DNA from: Mycobacterium sp. IS-1742
GTDB taxonomy: Bacteria > Actinomycetota > Actinomycetes > Mycobacteriales > Mycobacteriaceae
Assembly (NCBI RefSeq): GCF_001500125.1
Contig: NZ_LQIV01000042.1
Location: 124,001 to 188,000, forward strand
Reading direction: 5' to 3'
Length of the DNA stretch: 64,000 bases
Shown here: positions 35,432 to 43,366 of the stretch, one piece after another
Layout of the letters: each line of letters starts with the position of its first letter
Numbering within the stretch: the stretch's first letter is position 1
Made by a program: the position numbers and the translations under genes
The notes under the pieces: generated by a model
Seen by the model: only the letters and a program-made list of their open reading frames with translations
The model's database searches: none
What the model was told of the DNA's origin: nothing

Positions 35432-37066
35432 TCAGCGTCGCACCCTCGCGCTGCACACCGGCCAGGCGCCCCAGCCCTGCTTCGCCCGGGTGACCTCCGC
35501 GATCGCGATCTGCTCCTCACGGGTGGCCAGGTCGGCGCGCGGCGCGTAGCGCAGTCCGCCGTACGCCTCCCAGGTGCTCTGTTTGAACTGCACGCCACCG
35601 TAGAAGCCGTTGCCGGTGTTGATCGCCCAGTTGCCGCTCGATTCGCAGGTGGCGAGCGCATCCCACGCCGTGGTGACCACCGGCGGCACCTGCGTTCCCG
35701 GTTTGGCGCCGACCCGTTGGACCTGAGGCCGGGCGGGTGACACCACGCTGCGCGCCACCACCTGTCGCGCCACGGGCCGGCCGTTGACCGTGGAGACGGC
35801 GAAGGTGACGTCCTGGGTGCCCGGGCTGCCGGGGTCGGCGACCACGCTTCGGCTGATGTTGATCGTCGGGTCATGGATCCGCCGCAGCGGCGCGGGTAGC
35901 GGCAACCGCTCGGAGACCTTGTGCACCCTGACGCGGGTGACCACGATCTGCATGCCCTCGCGGACCGGATCGGACGCCCGCGGCACCACCCTGTCGCTCT
36001 GCTGGAGCGGCGCGCCCGCGGCATCGAGCAACTGGCCGACAGTGGCCGCCGCCAACCGTCGCTCACTCTTGAGGCCGCCGTCGTTGATGTACACCCGCTT
36101 CGGACTGACCACCGCCAGCGCCATACCGGCCACCGGTACGGGAGTGGCACGCGATGCGCCGACGGGCGCCACCTCGTGCATCGACAGCCGCTTCAGGGCG
36201 TCACCGACGGTCATCGCCGTCGTCCAGACGTGTTCGGCCGGCCGGCCGTCGACCGACACCTGCAGCGGGCGACCGCGTTTCAGCACGATGGTGTCGGACG
36301 CGCCTACCGACTGATCCGCCCTCGGGGTGACCTCGTCGTGCTCACCGACGGCATAGCCGTTGTCCCGCAACACGTCGGCCACACGCGACTGCATCGTCGA
36401 CACCGTCGTCGAGACGCCGTCGACGGACAGCGTGACGCGCTTGGCCGCGACGGCGGCGTACCCGCCGGCGCACATCAACGCGACCAGCAGCGTTCCCACC
36501 ACCGCACGGTGCCTGTTCGTGGTCGCGCGCACCGCGACCGGGCGCGTCGCGTCCTCGACGGTGTCGGTTCGTTCGGCGTCGGCCAACATGGCCAACACGT
36601 CCTCCGCCAGTGCGCCTCTGGCCGTCCCGCGCAGCGTGATTCCGCCCAGCCGCTCGACCCCGGAGGCCTGACACCACACCAACACCTCGACGAACAGCGG
36701 TGTCAGCGCGGCGACATGTCGCCTGCGGAATTGCGCGATCGATCGATGGTCCGGAGCTCGGCCCCCGGCCAGCCACCGAAAACAGGCGTCCTCGACGCAC
36801 TTTCGCGCGATCATCCGCGATGAGGTGACTCCGGTCGCGCAGCCGTACAACAGGATCGCGGCCATCGACCGCGGATTCCCCGACGCCGTGCCGCGCCCGT
36901 CGGCACGGTCATCGCGGAGGCGGCCGAGATCGACGTATTCGTCGACCAATACGGCGATCACCCGGGACAGGTACTCGGCCGACAACCCACCCGCCAGGGA
37001 CGGCGACAGCGGCGACCTCTCGTCGTCGGCCGCTCGGCGAAACGCCCTGTCCTCCAGCGTCGTCAT
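35432..37066 (-). CDS. RpfB-like resuscitation-promoting factor fused to a transposase-derived N-terminal domain
   Basis: A 544-residue single open frame. Residues ~28-165 resemble the N-terminal (DUF772-type) part of IS1182/IS5 transposases: GNPRSMAAILLYGCATGVTS, FRWLAGGRAPDHRSIAQFRR, then VERLGGITLRGTA where transposases read LG-V-DGTK. The catalytic Asp of that site is Arg147 here, and the remaining catalytic domain is gone. A membrane anchor follows (residues 187-207, VVGTLLVALMCAGGYAAVAA), then DUF348 modules (208-380), G5 (~385-460) and the Rpf lysozyme-like domain (468-544) with Glu475 in TCESSGNWAIN. The outside half matches RpfB; the locus is not the usual tatD-ksgA one. Confidence 0.85.
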   Translation of the reverse strand: MTTLEDRAFRRAADDERSPLSPSLAGGLSAEYLSRVIAVLVDEYVDLGRLRDDRADGRGTASGNPRSMAAILLYGCATGVTSSRMIARKCVEDACFRWLAGGRAPDHRSIAQFRRRHVAALTPLFVEVLVWCQASGVERLGGITLRGTARGALAEDVLAMLADAERTDTVEDATRPVAVRATTNRHRAVVGTLLVALMCAGGYAAVAAKRVTLSVDGVSTTVSTMQSRVADVLRDNGYAVGEHDEVTPRADQSVGASDTIVLKRGRPLQVSVDGRPAEHVWTTAMTVGDALKRLSMHEVAPVGASRATPVPVAGMALAVVSPKRVYINDGGLKSERRLAAATVGQLLDAAGAPLQQSDRVVPRASDPVREGMQIVVTRVRVHKVSERLPLPAPLRRIHDPTINISRSVVADPGSPGTQDVTFAVSTVNGRPVARQVVARSVVSPARPQVQRVGAKPGTQVPPVVTTAWDALATCESSGNWAINTGNGFYGGVQFKQSTWEAYGGLRYAPRADLATREEQIAIAEVTRAKQGWGAWPVCSARVRR

Positions 37067-37104
37067 CAGCGAACCATCATGCCCCCGACTGGCGATTCCG
37101 CCGA

Positions 37105-38604
37105 TCACCCGGCCCGGCGTGTTGTGTGACGAGCCGACCGGTACCGCATGAGGGCGACGAGGGCAGCGCCGGCCAGGAGTGAAACCGCCGTCGGCAGTAC
37201 CCAATTGCCGAACCGCTGGAATGCTGTGGGCTGCGCGGCGAGCGGAACGTCCACCACGATCACGCCGGTCATGGTGTCGGGATACCAGGCGAGTCGACGA
37301 CCCCGCGCGTCGAAAGCGGAGCTGACACCGGACAATCCGGCGTGCACCGCCGGGTGACCCACCTCCACGGCGTGGACCGCGACTTTGCTGGCCAACTGCG
37401 GCTGCGCCCAACTCCCTTGGTATGTCGAGGTGGAACTCTGATACACCAGCAGCTGCGCGCCGCGCTCGACCAGGTGGCGGGGAAGATCGGAGAACGTCGC
37501 CTCGAAACTGATCAGCGGCCCGACGGCGAGGCCACGGCCGGTGTGCAACACGACCGGTTCACTGCCGCGCTGCCGGTCCTCCGCCGCGGCCTTGGTGTGC
37601 CGTGTCGCCCACCCGAACAGCGGCCGCAGCGGCACGTACTCACCGAACGGTACGAGACGCATCTTCGAGTAGGAGCCGCGCGGCCCGTCCGGTCCGATCA
37701 GCATCGACGACTTGCGGATTGCGCCCGAGCGATCGCGGGCGTCGACGTTGACGAGCAGGTCCGCGCCAACCCGCCGGGACAGATCGGCCAGGCGTCCCAT
37801 GTCCTCCGGTCGGCCGGCGAGATCGACCCCGACGCTGCTCTCACCCCAGACGATCAGGTCGAGCTCCCGGCCGCGCAGTTGTCCGGTCAGGGCTTCGCCG
37901 GCGGCCTGGCGGGCCGCGGAGTCCTCGATGTCGCCCGGTTGCACGAGCGCCACCCGGACGGTCGGCCCGACCGCCGGTGCCGGACCCAGCCGGAACCAGG
38001 CCGGGCCGAGCGCCACGCACACCACCGCCACCGCTGCCGCGACGATGCGGACGGCGGACCGCCGATGAAGGATCGTCCCGACGATCGCGGTGTTCGCCGC
38101 CACGATGAGAAAACCGGTGAGCCCTACGCCGCCGAGCGACGCCGACGCGAGCGTGGCCGGCTGATTCCACTGCGAGGCGCCCAGCGGGGCCCACGGACCA
38201 CCCAGACCGGGCAGCGACCGCACCATCTCGGCCACGATCCAGGCGCTGGGCAGCACCACCAGCGCCGCGTATGTCCGTCCCGCCGTGACCTGCTCACCGA
38301 ACAGCAGATACGTGGCCGCCCCCCACGGCACCCACAACGCGCCGAGCCCGAGGGCCAGCACGAGCAACAGCGGCCCGGCGCTGGGCAGCAGCCAGTACTG
38401 GGTGGCCAGGACGTACGCGGCCATCCCGCACCACGCCCGGAGTGCCGCTGCCCGGACCGTCGCCGCCGCCCGCACCACGAGAAGCAGCGGGACGACGCCG
38501 ACCCACGCCAGCCACCACCACGACGGTGCGGGAAACGCCAGTGCGGGCAGTCCGCCGGCGACGAATGCCCCCGCGAGGCCCGGCCACGTCCTCACACCGC
38601 CCAC
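37105..38604 (-). CDS. Apolipoprotein N-acyltransferase paralogue with Ser in place of the catalytic Cys
   Basis: A 499-residue membrane protein with about seven N-terminal helices, a nitrilase-like domain (residues ~215-450) and a C-terminal helix. The Lnt triad positions read Glu255 (IVWGESSVGVD), Lys314 (YSKMRLVPFGEYVP) and Ser366 (GPLISFEATFSD), where Lnt has Cys in the ICFE/ICYE string. A thioester acyl-enzyme is therefore impossible; a Ser ester or an inactive protein is more likely. Its relative in the tuberculosis complex (Rv2261c/Rv2262c) is, as I recall, also a Lnt-like paralogue. It starts an apparent operon with the Rpf fusion, 38 bp downstream. Confidence 0.85.
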   Translation of the reverse strand: MGGVRTWPGLAGAFVAGGLPALAFPAPSWWWLAWVGVVPLLLVVRAAATVRAAALRAWCGMAAYVLATQYWLLPSAGPLLLVLALGLGALWVPWGAATYLLFGEQVTAGRTYAALVVLPSAWIVAEMVRSLPGLGGPWAPLGASQWNQPATLASASLGGVGLTGFLIVAANTAIVGTILHRRSAVRIVAAAVAVVCVALGPAWFRLGPAPAVGPTVRVALVQPGDIEDSAARQAAGEALTGQLRGRELDLIVWGESSVGVDLAGRPEDMGRLADLSRRVGADLLVNVDARDRSGAIRKSSMLIGPDGPRGSYSKMRLVPFGEYVPLRPLFGWATRHTKAAAEDRQRGSEPVVLHTGRGLAVGPLISFEATFSDLPRHLVERGAQLLVYQSSTSTYQGSWAQPQLASKVAVHAVEVGHPAVHAGLSGVSSAFDARGRRLAWYPDTMTGVIVVDVPLAAQPTAFQRFGNWVLPTAVSLLAGAALVALMRYRSARHTTRRAG

Positions 38605-38676
38605 CGTCCAAGGGTCACCCGCCGTTGCCGATCACGCCGGCCTTCCTGCGATACCGGCACGCTACGGTGATCGACC

Positions 38677-39189
38677 ATGCGGCTCATGACCGCTCCCCCA
38701 CGCTTCGGTCAGTCTGACTGCGAGCGCATTGTCGACGGCGCGCTGGCACAGCCGGTCCTCGCCGTCACCAGCCTGGCTTTTGTCGCCGCCGGACTGGTCG
38801 TCCTGTGCTCGGCCGCCCGGTGGAGGGCGCCCCTGGCGTGGCTCGCCGGAGTGGCGCTCGTCGCGGTCGGGATCGGCAGCGTCGCATTCCACGGTCCGCA
38901 GCCGTCGTGGTCGAAACCGGTGCACGACCTGCCGATCATCGCCGTCGGGCTGGTGTATGTCGTCATCCTCGCCCGCAGCCGTCGGCGATTGCGGTTGGTA
39001 TGGGCGCCGGCGGCGGGAATCTTGGCGCTGGGACTCGCGGCGTACGCCGCGGGACGCTCGGGATCGCCGCTGTGCCGGCCCGACAGCCTCTGGCAGTTCC
39101 ACGGCGCGTGGCACGTGCTTTCGGCCATCGCGGCGGTGTGGGCCGTCCGCGCCGTGGCGCCGAGGCGGTGTGGGACCGTGTCGAGGTGA
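38677..39189 (+). CDS. CREST-superfamily (alkaline ceramidase/PAQR-like) membrane hydrolase
   Basis: A 170-residue protein with about five or six short hydrophobic segments. The residues of the CREST superfamily are in place: Ser68 and His72 in GIGSVAFHGP, His83-Asp84 in KPVHDLP, and His142 and His146 in QFHGAWHVLSA (HxxxH near the last helix). Members are zinc-dependent amidases or lipid hydrolases embedded in the membrane. It is shorter than eukaryotic ceramidases. A zinc hydrolase acting on a lipid amide or ester is inferred. It is divergent from the Lnt paralogue. Confidence 0.72.
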   Translation: MRLMTAPPRFGQSDCERIVDGALAQPVLAVTSLAFVAAGLVVLCSAARWRAPLAWLAGVALVAVGIGSVAFHGPQPSWSKPVHDLPIIAVGLVYVVILARSRRRLRLVWAPAAGILALGLAAYAAGRSGSPLCRPDSLWQFHGAWHVLSAIAAVWAVRAVAPRRCGTVSR

Positions 39190-39214
39190 GTTCCGATGCC
39201 CTGTTGCGGGCGTG

Positions 39215-40258
39215 ATGCGCGCTGTCGTCTTCGAACAGTTCGGCGGCGCCGTGGCGGTGCGTGCCGTCGCGGATCCGGTCCCGCCGCCGGGCGGAGTGGT
39301 CGTCGAGGTGCACGCGACCGGCCTGTGCCGCAGCGACTGGCACGGGTGGGCGGGTCACGACGACGGGATTGCGCTGCCTCATGTTCCGGGTCACGAGCTG
39401 GTGGGCGTGATCGTGGCGGTGGCCGACGGCGTCGAGACATGGACGGTCGGCGAGCGCGTCACCACACCGTTCGTCTGCGGATGCGGTCGGTGCCCGTGGT
39501 GCCGCGACGGCCAGGCACAGGTGTGCCCGGACCAGACACAACCGGGCTTCACACACTGGGGGTCGTTCGCCGAGTACGTCGCGCTGCATGCGGCGGACAC
39601 CAACCTCGTCGCCGTCCCGGAGTCGGTCGACGACGCCGCAGCCGCGGGGCTGGGCTGCCGGTTCGCCACCGCCTACCGCGCGCTGAGCGCCCGGGCGCGG
39701 GTACGGGCCGGCGAGTGGGTGACGGTCATCGGGGTCGGCGGTGTCGGGCTCAGTGCGGTGCACATCGCCGCCGCGTTCGGCGCGCGGGTGATCGCGGTGG
39801 ATCGGGAGCCGGGCGCACTCGAGATGGCGCGCACCCTGGGCGCGGAACACACACTGCTCGCCGACGGATCCGATACGGCGGCACGCGTGCACGACCTCAC
39901 GGGCGGGGGCAGTCACGTCTCCGTCGACGCGGTGGGATCCCCCACGGCGTTGGCCGACGCAATCCACAGCCTCCGACGGCGCGGACGCCATGTGCAGATC
40001 GGTCTCCTGCCGAACGTGACAGGACACCCGGCGGTCCCGATGGACCGGGTGATCGCGTGGGAGCTCGACGTGCTGGGCAGCCACGGTATGGCCGCGGTGG
40101 ACTACCCCGCCATGTTGCAGCTGATCGAGGCGGGCAGGTTGCGCCCGCAGGCGATGGTCGAGCGCGTCGTCGGACTGGCCGAAGGTGCGCACCTTCTGCC
40201 GCTGGTCGGCACCGCCGCACCCGTCGGCGTCACCCTCATCGATCCGCGACGGGAGTAA
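39215..40258 (+). CDS. Zinc-dependent medium-chain alcohol dehydrogenase
   Basis: A 347-residue cytoplasmic oxidoreductase. Catalytic zinc ligands are Cys in GLCRSDWHGW and His-Glu in VPGHELVG; the structural zinc lobe has four Cys in CGCGRCPWCRDGQAQVC. The NAD(P) Rossmann motif is GVGGVGLSAVHIAAAFGA and the cofactor Asp is AVDREPGAL, which favours NAD. It reads with a 4-bp spacer into the acyl-ACP thioesterase, hinting at an aldehyde/alcohol of fatty origin, though the substrate is unknown. Start ATG at 39215; an in-frame GTG precedes it. Confidence 0.92.
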   Translation: MRAVVFEQFGGAVAVRAVADPVPPPGGVVVEVHATGLCRSDWHGWAGHDDGIALPHVPGHELVGVIVAVADGVETWTVGERVTTPFVCGCGRCPWCRDGQAQVCPDQTQPGFTHWGSFAEYVALHAADTNLVAVPESVDDAAAAGLGCRFATAYRALSARARVRAGEWVTVIGVGGVGLSAVHIAAAFGARVIAVDREPGALEMARTLGAEHTLLADGSDTAARVHDLTGGGSHVSVDAVGSPTALADAIHSLRRRGRHVQIGLLPNVTGHPAVPMDRVIAWELDVLGSHGMAAVDYPAMLQLIEAGRLRPQAMVERVVGLAEGAHLLPLVGTAAPVGVTLIDPRRE

Positions 40259-40262
40259 CCAG

Positions 40263-41018
40263 ATGCCCAACGATGCCGTGACCGGTCGCCTGAGCCCCAA
40301 GCCGTCGGCGGGCTACATCTACGAGACCTCGTGGCCCGTCCCGACCGGCGACATCGGCGAGCAGCTGCAACTGCGCCTCGACGGAGTGGCCCGCTATATC
40401 CAGGAAGTCGGCGCCGAGAACCTCCTCGATGCAGGCGAGGCCGAAGCGCATCCGCACTGGCTGGTCCAACGCACGGTGATCGACGTGATCGAACCGGTCG
40501 AATGGCCCAACGAGGTGTCGTTCAGCCGGTGGTGCTCGGCGCTGTCGACCCGGTGGTGCACCATGCGTGTCGACCTGGTCGGCAGCGAGGGCGGCCGGAT
40601 CGAGACCGAGGGTTTCTGGATCGCGATCAACGAACGGACCCTGACACCACAACGGGTCTCCGACAGCCTGATCGAGAAGTTCGCGAGCACCACCGAGGAG
40701 CACCGCCTCAAGTGGCGACCGTGGCTGACCAACCCGGCGGACACCGACGTCGCCGCACCCTTCGCGCTGCGCCGGACCGACATCGACGTGTTCGAACACG
40801 TCACCAACACCGCGTATTGGCATGCGATCCACGAGGTCATGGCCGAGGCGCCCGAGGTGTGCCGGGCCCCCTATCGCGCTGTCGTCGAGTACCGGCGGCC
40901 GATCCGATACGGCGAAGACGTCACGCTGAGGTGGGTGCGCCGCGACGGCGAGGTGCACATCGCCATCACCGTCGGCGACGAGGTCCGCGCCGCAGCGCTG
41001 CTGCGCAGACTCGGCTGA
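40263..41018 (+). CDS. Acyl-ACP thioesterase (FatA-like, double hot-dog)
   Basis: A 251-residue thioesterase of the FatA/acyl-ACP family with two hot-dog halves. Half one is YIYETSWPVPTGDIGEQLQLR to VDLVGSEGGRIETEGFWIAIN, and half two is DIDVFEHVTNTAYWHAIHEV to VEYRRPIRYGEDVT. The second half has the active-site helix N-T-AYW-HAIHEV; the catalytic Asn/His of plant enzymes correspond to NTAYWHAIHE. It releases fatty acids from carrier protein or CoA. It starts 4 bp after the dehydrogenase stop. Confidence 0.9.
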   Translation: MPNDAVTGRLSPKPSAGYIYETSWPVPTGDIGEQLQLRLDGVARYIQEVGAENLLDAGEAEAHPHWLVQRTVIDVIEPVEWPNEVSFSRWCSALSTRWCTMRVDLVGSEGGRIETEGFWIAINERTLTPQRVSDSLIEKFASTTEEHRLKWRPWLTNPADTDVAAPFALRRTDIDVFEHVTNTAYWHAIHEVMAEAPEVCRAPYRAVVEYRRPIRYGEDVTLRWVRRDGEVHIAITVGDEVRAAALLRRLG

Positions 41019-41062
41019 CGCCTGCGCGACCTGAACGCTGGGAAAGACGGACTTCCCCGCCA

Positions 41063-41086
41063 ACCTGCAGTAGAACTACCGCAGGT
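41063..41086. promoter_or_regulatory. 24-bp interrupted palindrome, operator candidate
   Basis: ACCTGC-a-GTAG-aa-CTAC-c-GCAGGT: 20 of 24 positions obey dyad symmetry, the exceptions being the single a/c spacers and the aa centre. It lies 45 bp upstream of the Zn/wHTH protein gene and 44 bp after the thioesterase stop, and no T-tract follows. An operator is more likely than a terminator; the wHTH protein itself could be the binder. Confidence 0.55.
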
Positions 41087-41131
41087 GGGGTTACCGGCCA
41101 CGGTAGGTCGCAGAGGCGAAAGGAGTGCACG

Positions 41132-41713
41132 ATGGCGAAGATCACGCTGGCCGACGGACAGGTTGTGGAACTGTCGCCCCAGGAGCTGGCCGAGTTCGTC
41201 GCCGCGCTCAAAACCCACCCGAACACGGAGCCCGAGCAACCGAAGCCGCGCCGCCGGCGCCGCGCGCGTCCGAATCCACTGGGCAAGCGGGGCGCCAGGC
41301 TGGAAGAGGCTGACTGCATCCATCCCACGACGGACGTCAACGACGTGTGCCTGCGCTGCGGGGAGCACGTACCGGACCCGGATGCCCCGCCGAAGGCGGC
41401 CTCGCCTCGTCGCGACCGGCGCAGTCGCAGCCCTCGCAAAGTCACCCCCAAGGCGACTACCTGGGCGTCGGGAATGAAAGACCACGCGAAGCCGGTCATC
41501 GAGCGCCCGCTGTACAACGCGCTGAACATCCTCATCCAGCACCGTGACCCGATGAAGCGCGATGTCATCGCCGACCGGTTGCAGATCATTCCCGAGGCGG
41601 CGGGCGAGCGACTGCAGGAGCTGAAGAAGCTCGGCTTGGCGACATGCGAAGGCAAGTCGTGGATCGCGACATCCGAGGCGCGTCAATTGTTTCCGAGGAT
41701 TCGCGTGGCGTAG
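41132..41713 (+). CDS. Zinc-finger/winged-helix protein of unknown function
   Basis: A 193-residue protein with a clear AAAGGAG ribosome site. Three parts are visible: an N-terminal ~33-residue segment (MAKITLADGQVVELSPQELAEFV), a basic linker (KPRRRRRARPNPLGKRGARL) leading into a Cys/His cluster DCIHPTTDVNDVCLRCGEHV that could hold one zinc, and a C-terminal winged-helix domain (LYNALNILIQHRDPMKRDVI to LKKLGLATCEGKSWIATSEA). I do not recognise the family. DNA binding is likely; possible function as a regulator or nucleoid/phage-derived protein is inference. Confidence 0.72.
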   Translation: MAKITLADGQVVELSPQELAEFVAALKTHPNTEPEQPKPRRRRRARPNPLGKRGARLEEADCIHPTTDVNDVCLRCGEHVPDPDAPPKAASPRRDRRSRSPRKVTPKATTWASGMKDHAKPVIERPLYNALNILIQHRDPMKRDVIADRLQIIPEAAGERLQELKKLGLATCEGKSWIATSEARQLFPRIRVA

Positions 41714-41764
41714 GGGTGTCTTGCGCGGACGCGGCGCCGGGAGCCTGATCTCCGGATAGCCGCG

Positions 41765-42364
41765 ATGAATTCCGCCCTCTCCTGCAGTCTGCTCTTCGTG
41801 GGCAAACTCATCTATGGCTTCAACGTGTCGGTGGACGGATACATCGCCGACGCACGAGGCAGCATCGACTGGTCCGATCCGAGCGATGAACTGCACCAGT
41901 ACTGGAACGACTTCGAACGGGAGACCGCCCTGTCGTTGTACGGGCGGCGGCTCTACGAACTGATGTCCGCGTACTGGCCGACCGCCGACGAGGCCCCGGA
42001 TGCCACTCCGTTGATCATCGACTACGCCCGCGTCTGGCGCGACATGCCCAAAGTCGTGTTCTCGCACACGCTGGAGTCCGTCGACTGGAACTCCCGTCTG
42101 GAACGCGGCGACCCGGTCGAGGTGGTGGGAAAGCTGAAAGCCGAAACCGACGGCCAGATCGAGGTGGCCGGCGCGACGCTGGCCGCGCCGATCGTGCAGG
42201 CCGGACTGGTGGACGAATACCGGATGGTGGTCGCGCCCACCCTTGTCGGCGGCGGCACCCCGTTCTTCCCGACGCTGCCGTCGTGGATCTCGCTGCGACT
42301 GGTGGAGAACCGCACCTTCCCGGGTGGCACGGTGCTGCTGCGCTACGAGGCGAAACGCGACTGA
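41765..42364 (+). CDS. RibD-C/dihydrofolate-reductase-like protein
   Basis: A 199-residue protein of the RibD C-terminal/DHFR-like family. KLIYGFNVSVDGYIADARG is the typical start; ALSLYGRRLYELM and LKAETDGQIEVAGATLAAPI with LVDEYRMVVAPTLVGGGTPFF are the NADPH- and substrate-side motifs. Such enzymes reduce pterins, pyrimidines or unrelated carbonyls. A GTG at 41798 fits the family start better than the ATG at 41765; both are possible. No partner genes are adjacent. The 120 bp after it hold nothing identified. Confidence 0.88.
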   Translation: MNSALSCSLLFVGKLIYGFNVSVDGYIADARGSIDWSDPSDELHQYWNDFERETALSLYGRRLYELMSAYWPTADEAPDATPLIIDYARVWRDMPKVVFSHTLESVDWNSRLERGDPVEVVGKLKAETDGQIEVAGATLAAPIVQAGLVDEYRMVVAPTLVGGGTPFFPTLPSWISLRLVENRTFPGGTVLLRYEAKRD

Positions 42365-42483
42365 TCGGACGGGCACGAATAATGGCCACGTCGTGTGAAC
42401 CGTTGGGTGCTGGCCGCACTGCTGCGTCCCCGGCCCCCAGTACGCCGTTGTCCTGTTCGACGAACCGCTGGCCGTGAGTGTCC

Positions 42484-42960
42484 TCAGAATCCGTACGTGT
42501 CCTGGATGCTTACGAACATTCCGTGACCCGTCCGGTCGTTTGTGAACCGTGTACCGTCGGTGCTCGACTCAATAGTCCAACCGTGCAGACGGTAGGTCTG
42601 ACCGTAAGTCATCACCAGGTCTTGTCCCGTGCCCGCCCCACCGATATTGCCACCGTCTCCGAAGTGAAAATTTCCGGCGGAATCGACAATCGCCGCGTGA
42701 TAGTGAGTGCCGTAGTCGGTCATGGGCGCCTGCAGGAAACCGATATTGTCGCCGCCCAGAGACGGCGGCCGGCCCGACGCCTCGCAGATTACTGTAGGGC
42801 TGTCATTCCCAGTACCCTCGCCGTTCGCAGTGACAGTACAGCGCATCTTGCCGGATTGGGTTTGGACGTAGGTCCCTGCATTGGCACTGGGCAATGCGAC
42901 GGTTCCGCTGGCGACGGCAAGTGCCACCGCCCCCACGAGTACGGGTATTCGGTGCGCCAT
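42484..42960 (-). CDS. Secreted protein of unknown function
   Basis: A 158-residue protein with a signal peptide cleaved after ALPSANA (residue ~28). The mature sequence has a Cys pair (MRCTVTANGEG and VICEASGRPP), a beta-rich middle (FLQAPMTDYGTHYHAAIVDSA) and DRTGHGMFVSIQDTYGF at the end. Mycobacterial genomes carry similar small secreted proteins. It is the last of three secreted genes (spacers 38 and 14 bp), so probably one operon. Confidence 0.7.
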   Translation of the reverse strand: MAHRIPVLVGAVALAVASGTVALPSANAGTYVQTQSGKMRCTVTANGEGTGNDSPTVICEASGRPPSLGGDNIGFLQAPMTDYGTHYHAAIVDSAGNFHFGDGGNIGGAGTGQDLVMTYGQTYRLHGWTIESSTDGTRFTNDRTGHGMFVSIQDTYGF

Positions 42961-42998
42961 AATGCCTCTCTTCTAATGACGGTTGGATTCTGCCGCCG

Positions 42999-43352
42999 CT
43001 AGCAGTAATACGTGGTTGCGATGTCGTAGATCGCTTCGGCGGCGGCAACGGTGTATTTCGGACCTTCTCCGAAGGAGATGCTTTCGATGGTGTTCCGTCG
43101 GAGAGCACCCCTATAGACGTGGCCGCAGATCCATATCGCGATGTCCGCTGCCTCATCCTCGCTGTAGAACTTGTCGCGCACCGGGCATAACGGGTCCATC
43201 TGCGTCCTGTCGATGCACCTCGGCGGACGCTCGTACACCAGTAACCCAGAGTTCTCAAGCGCATCCATATAGGAGTAGTAGTCGGCATGGGCCGGGCTGG
43301 CAAGGAGAACTTGACCTGCGAGCGCCGCAATGATGGCGATGATCTTTATCAT
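42999..43352 (-). CDS. Secreted DUF732-like small protein
   Basis: A 117-residue protein with a short signal (MIKIIAIIAALAGQVLLASP then AHA). The mature part begins YYSYMDALENSGLLVYERP, close in layout to mycobacterial DUF732 proteins (YL-x-L-x-x-GI), and has four Cys (RCIDR, LCPVR, ICGHV, YYC). The helix DEAADIAIWICGHVYRGALR and the closing AEAIYDIATTYYC resemble the same family. The function is unknown. It lies between two other secreted-protein genes. Confidence 0.68.
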   Translation of the reverse strand: MIKIIAIIAALAGQVLLASPAHADYYSYMDALENSGLLVYERPPRCIDRTQMDPLCPVRDKFYSEDEAADIAIWICGHVYRGALRRNTIESISFGEGPKYTVAAAEAIYDIATTYYC

Positions 43353-43366
43353 CGGTTTTGCGCTCT

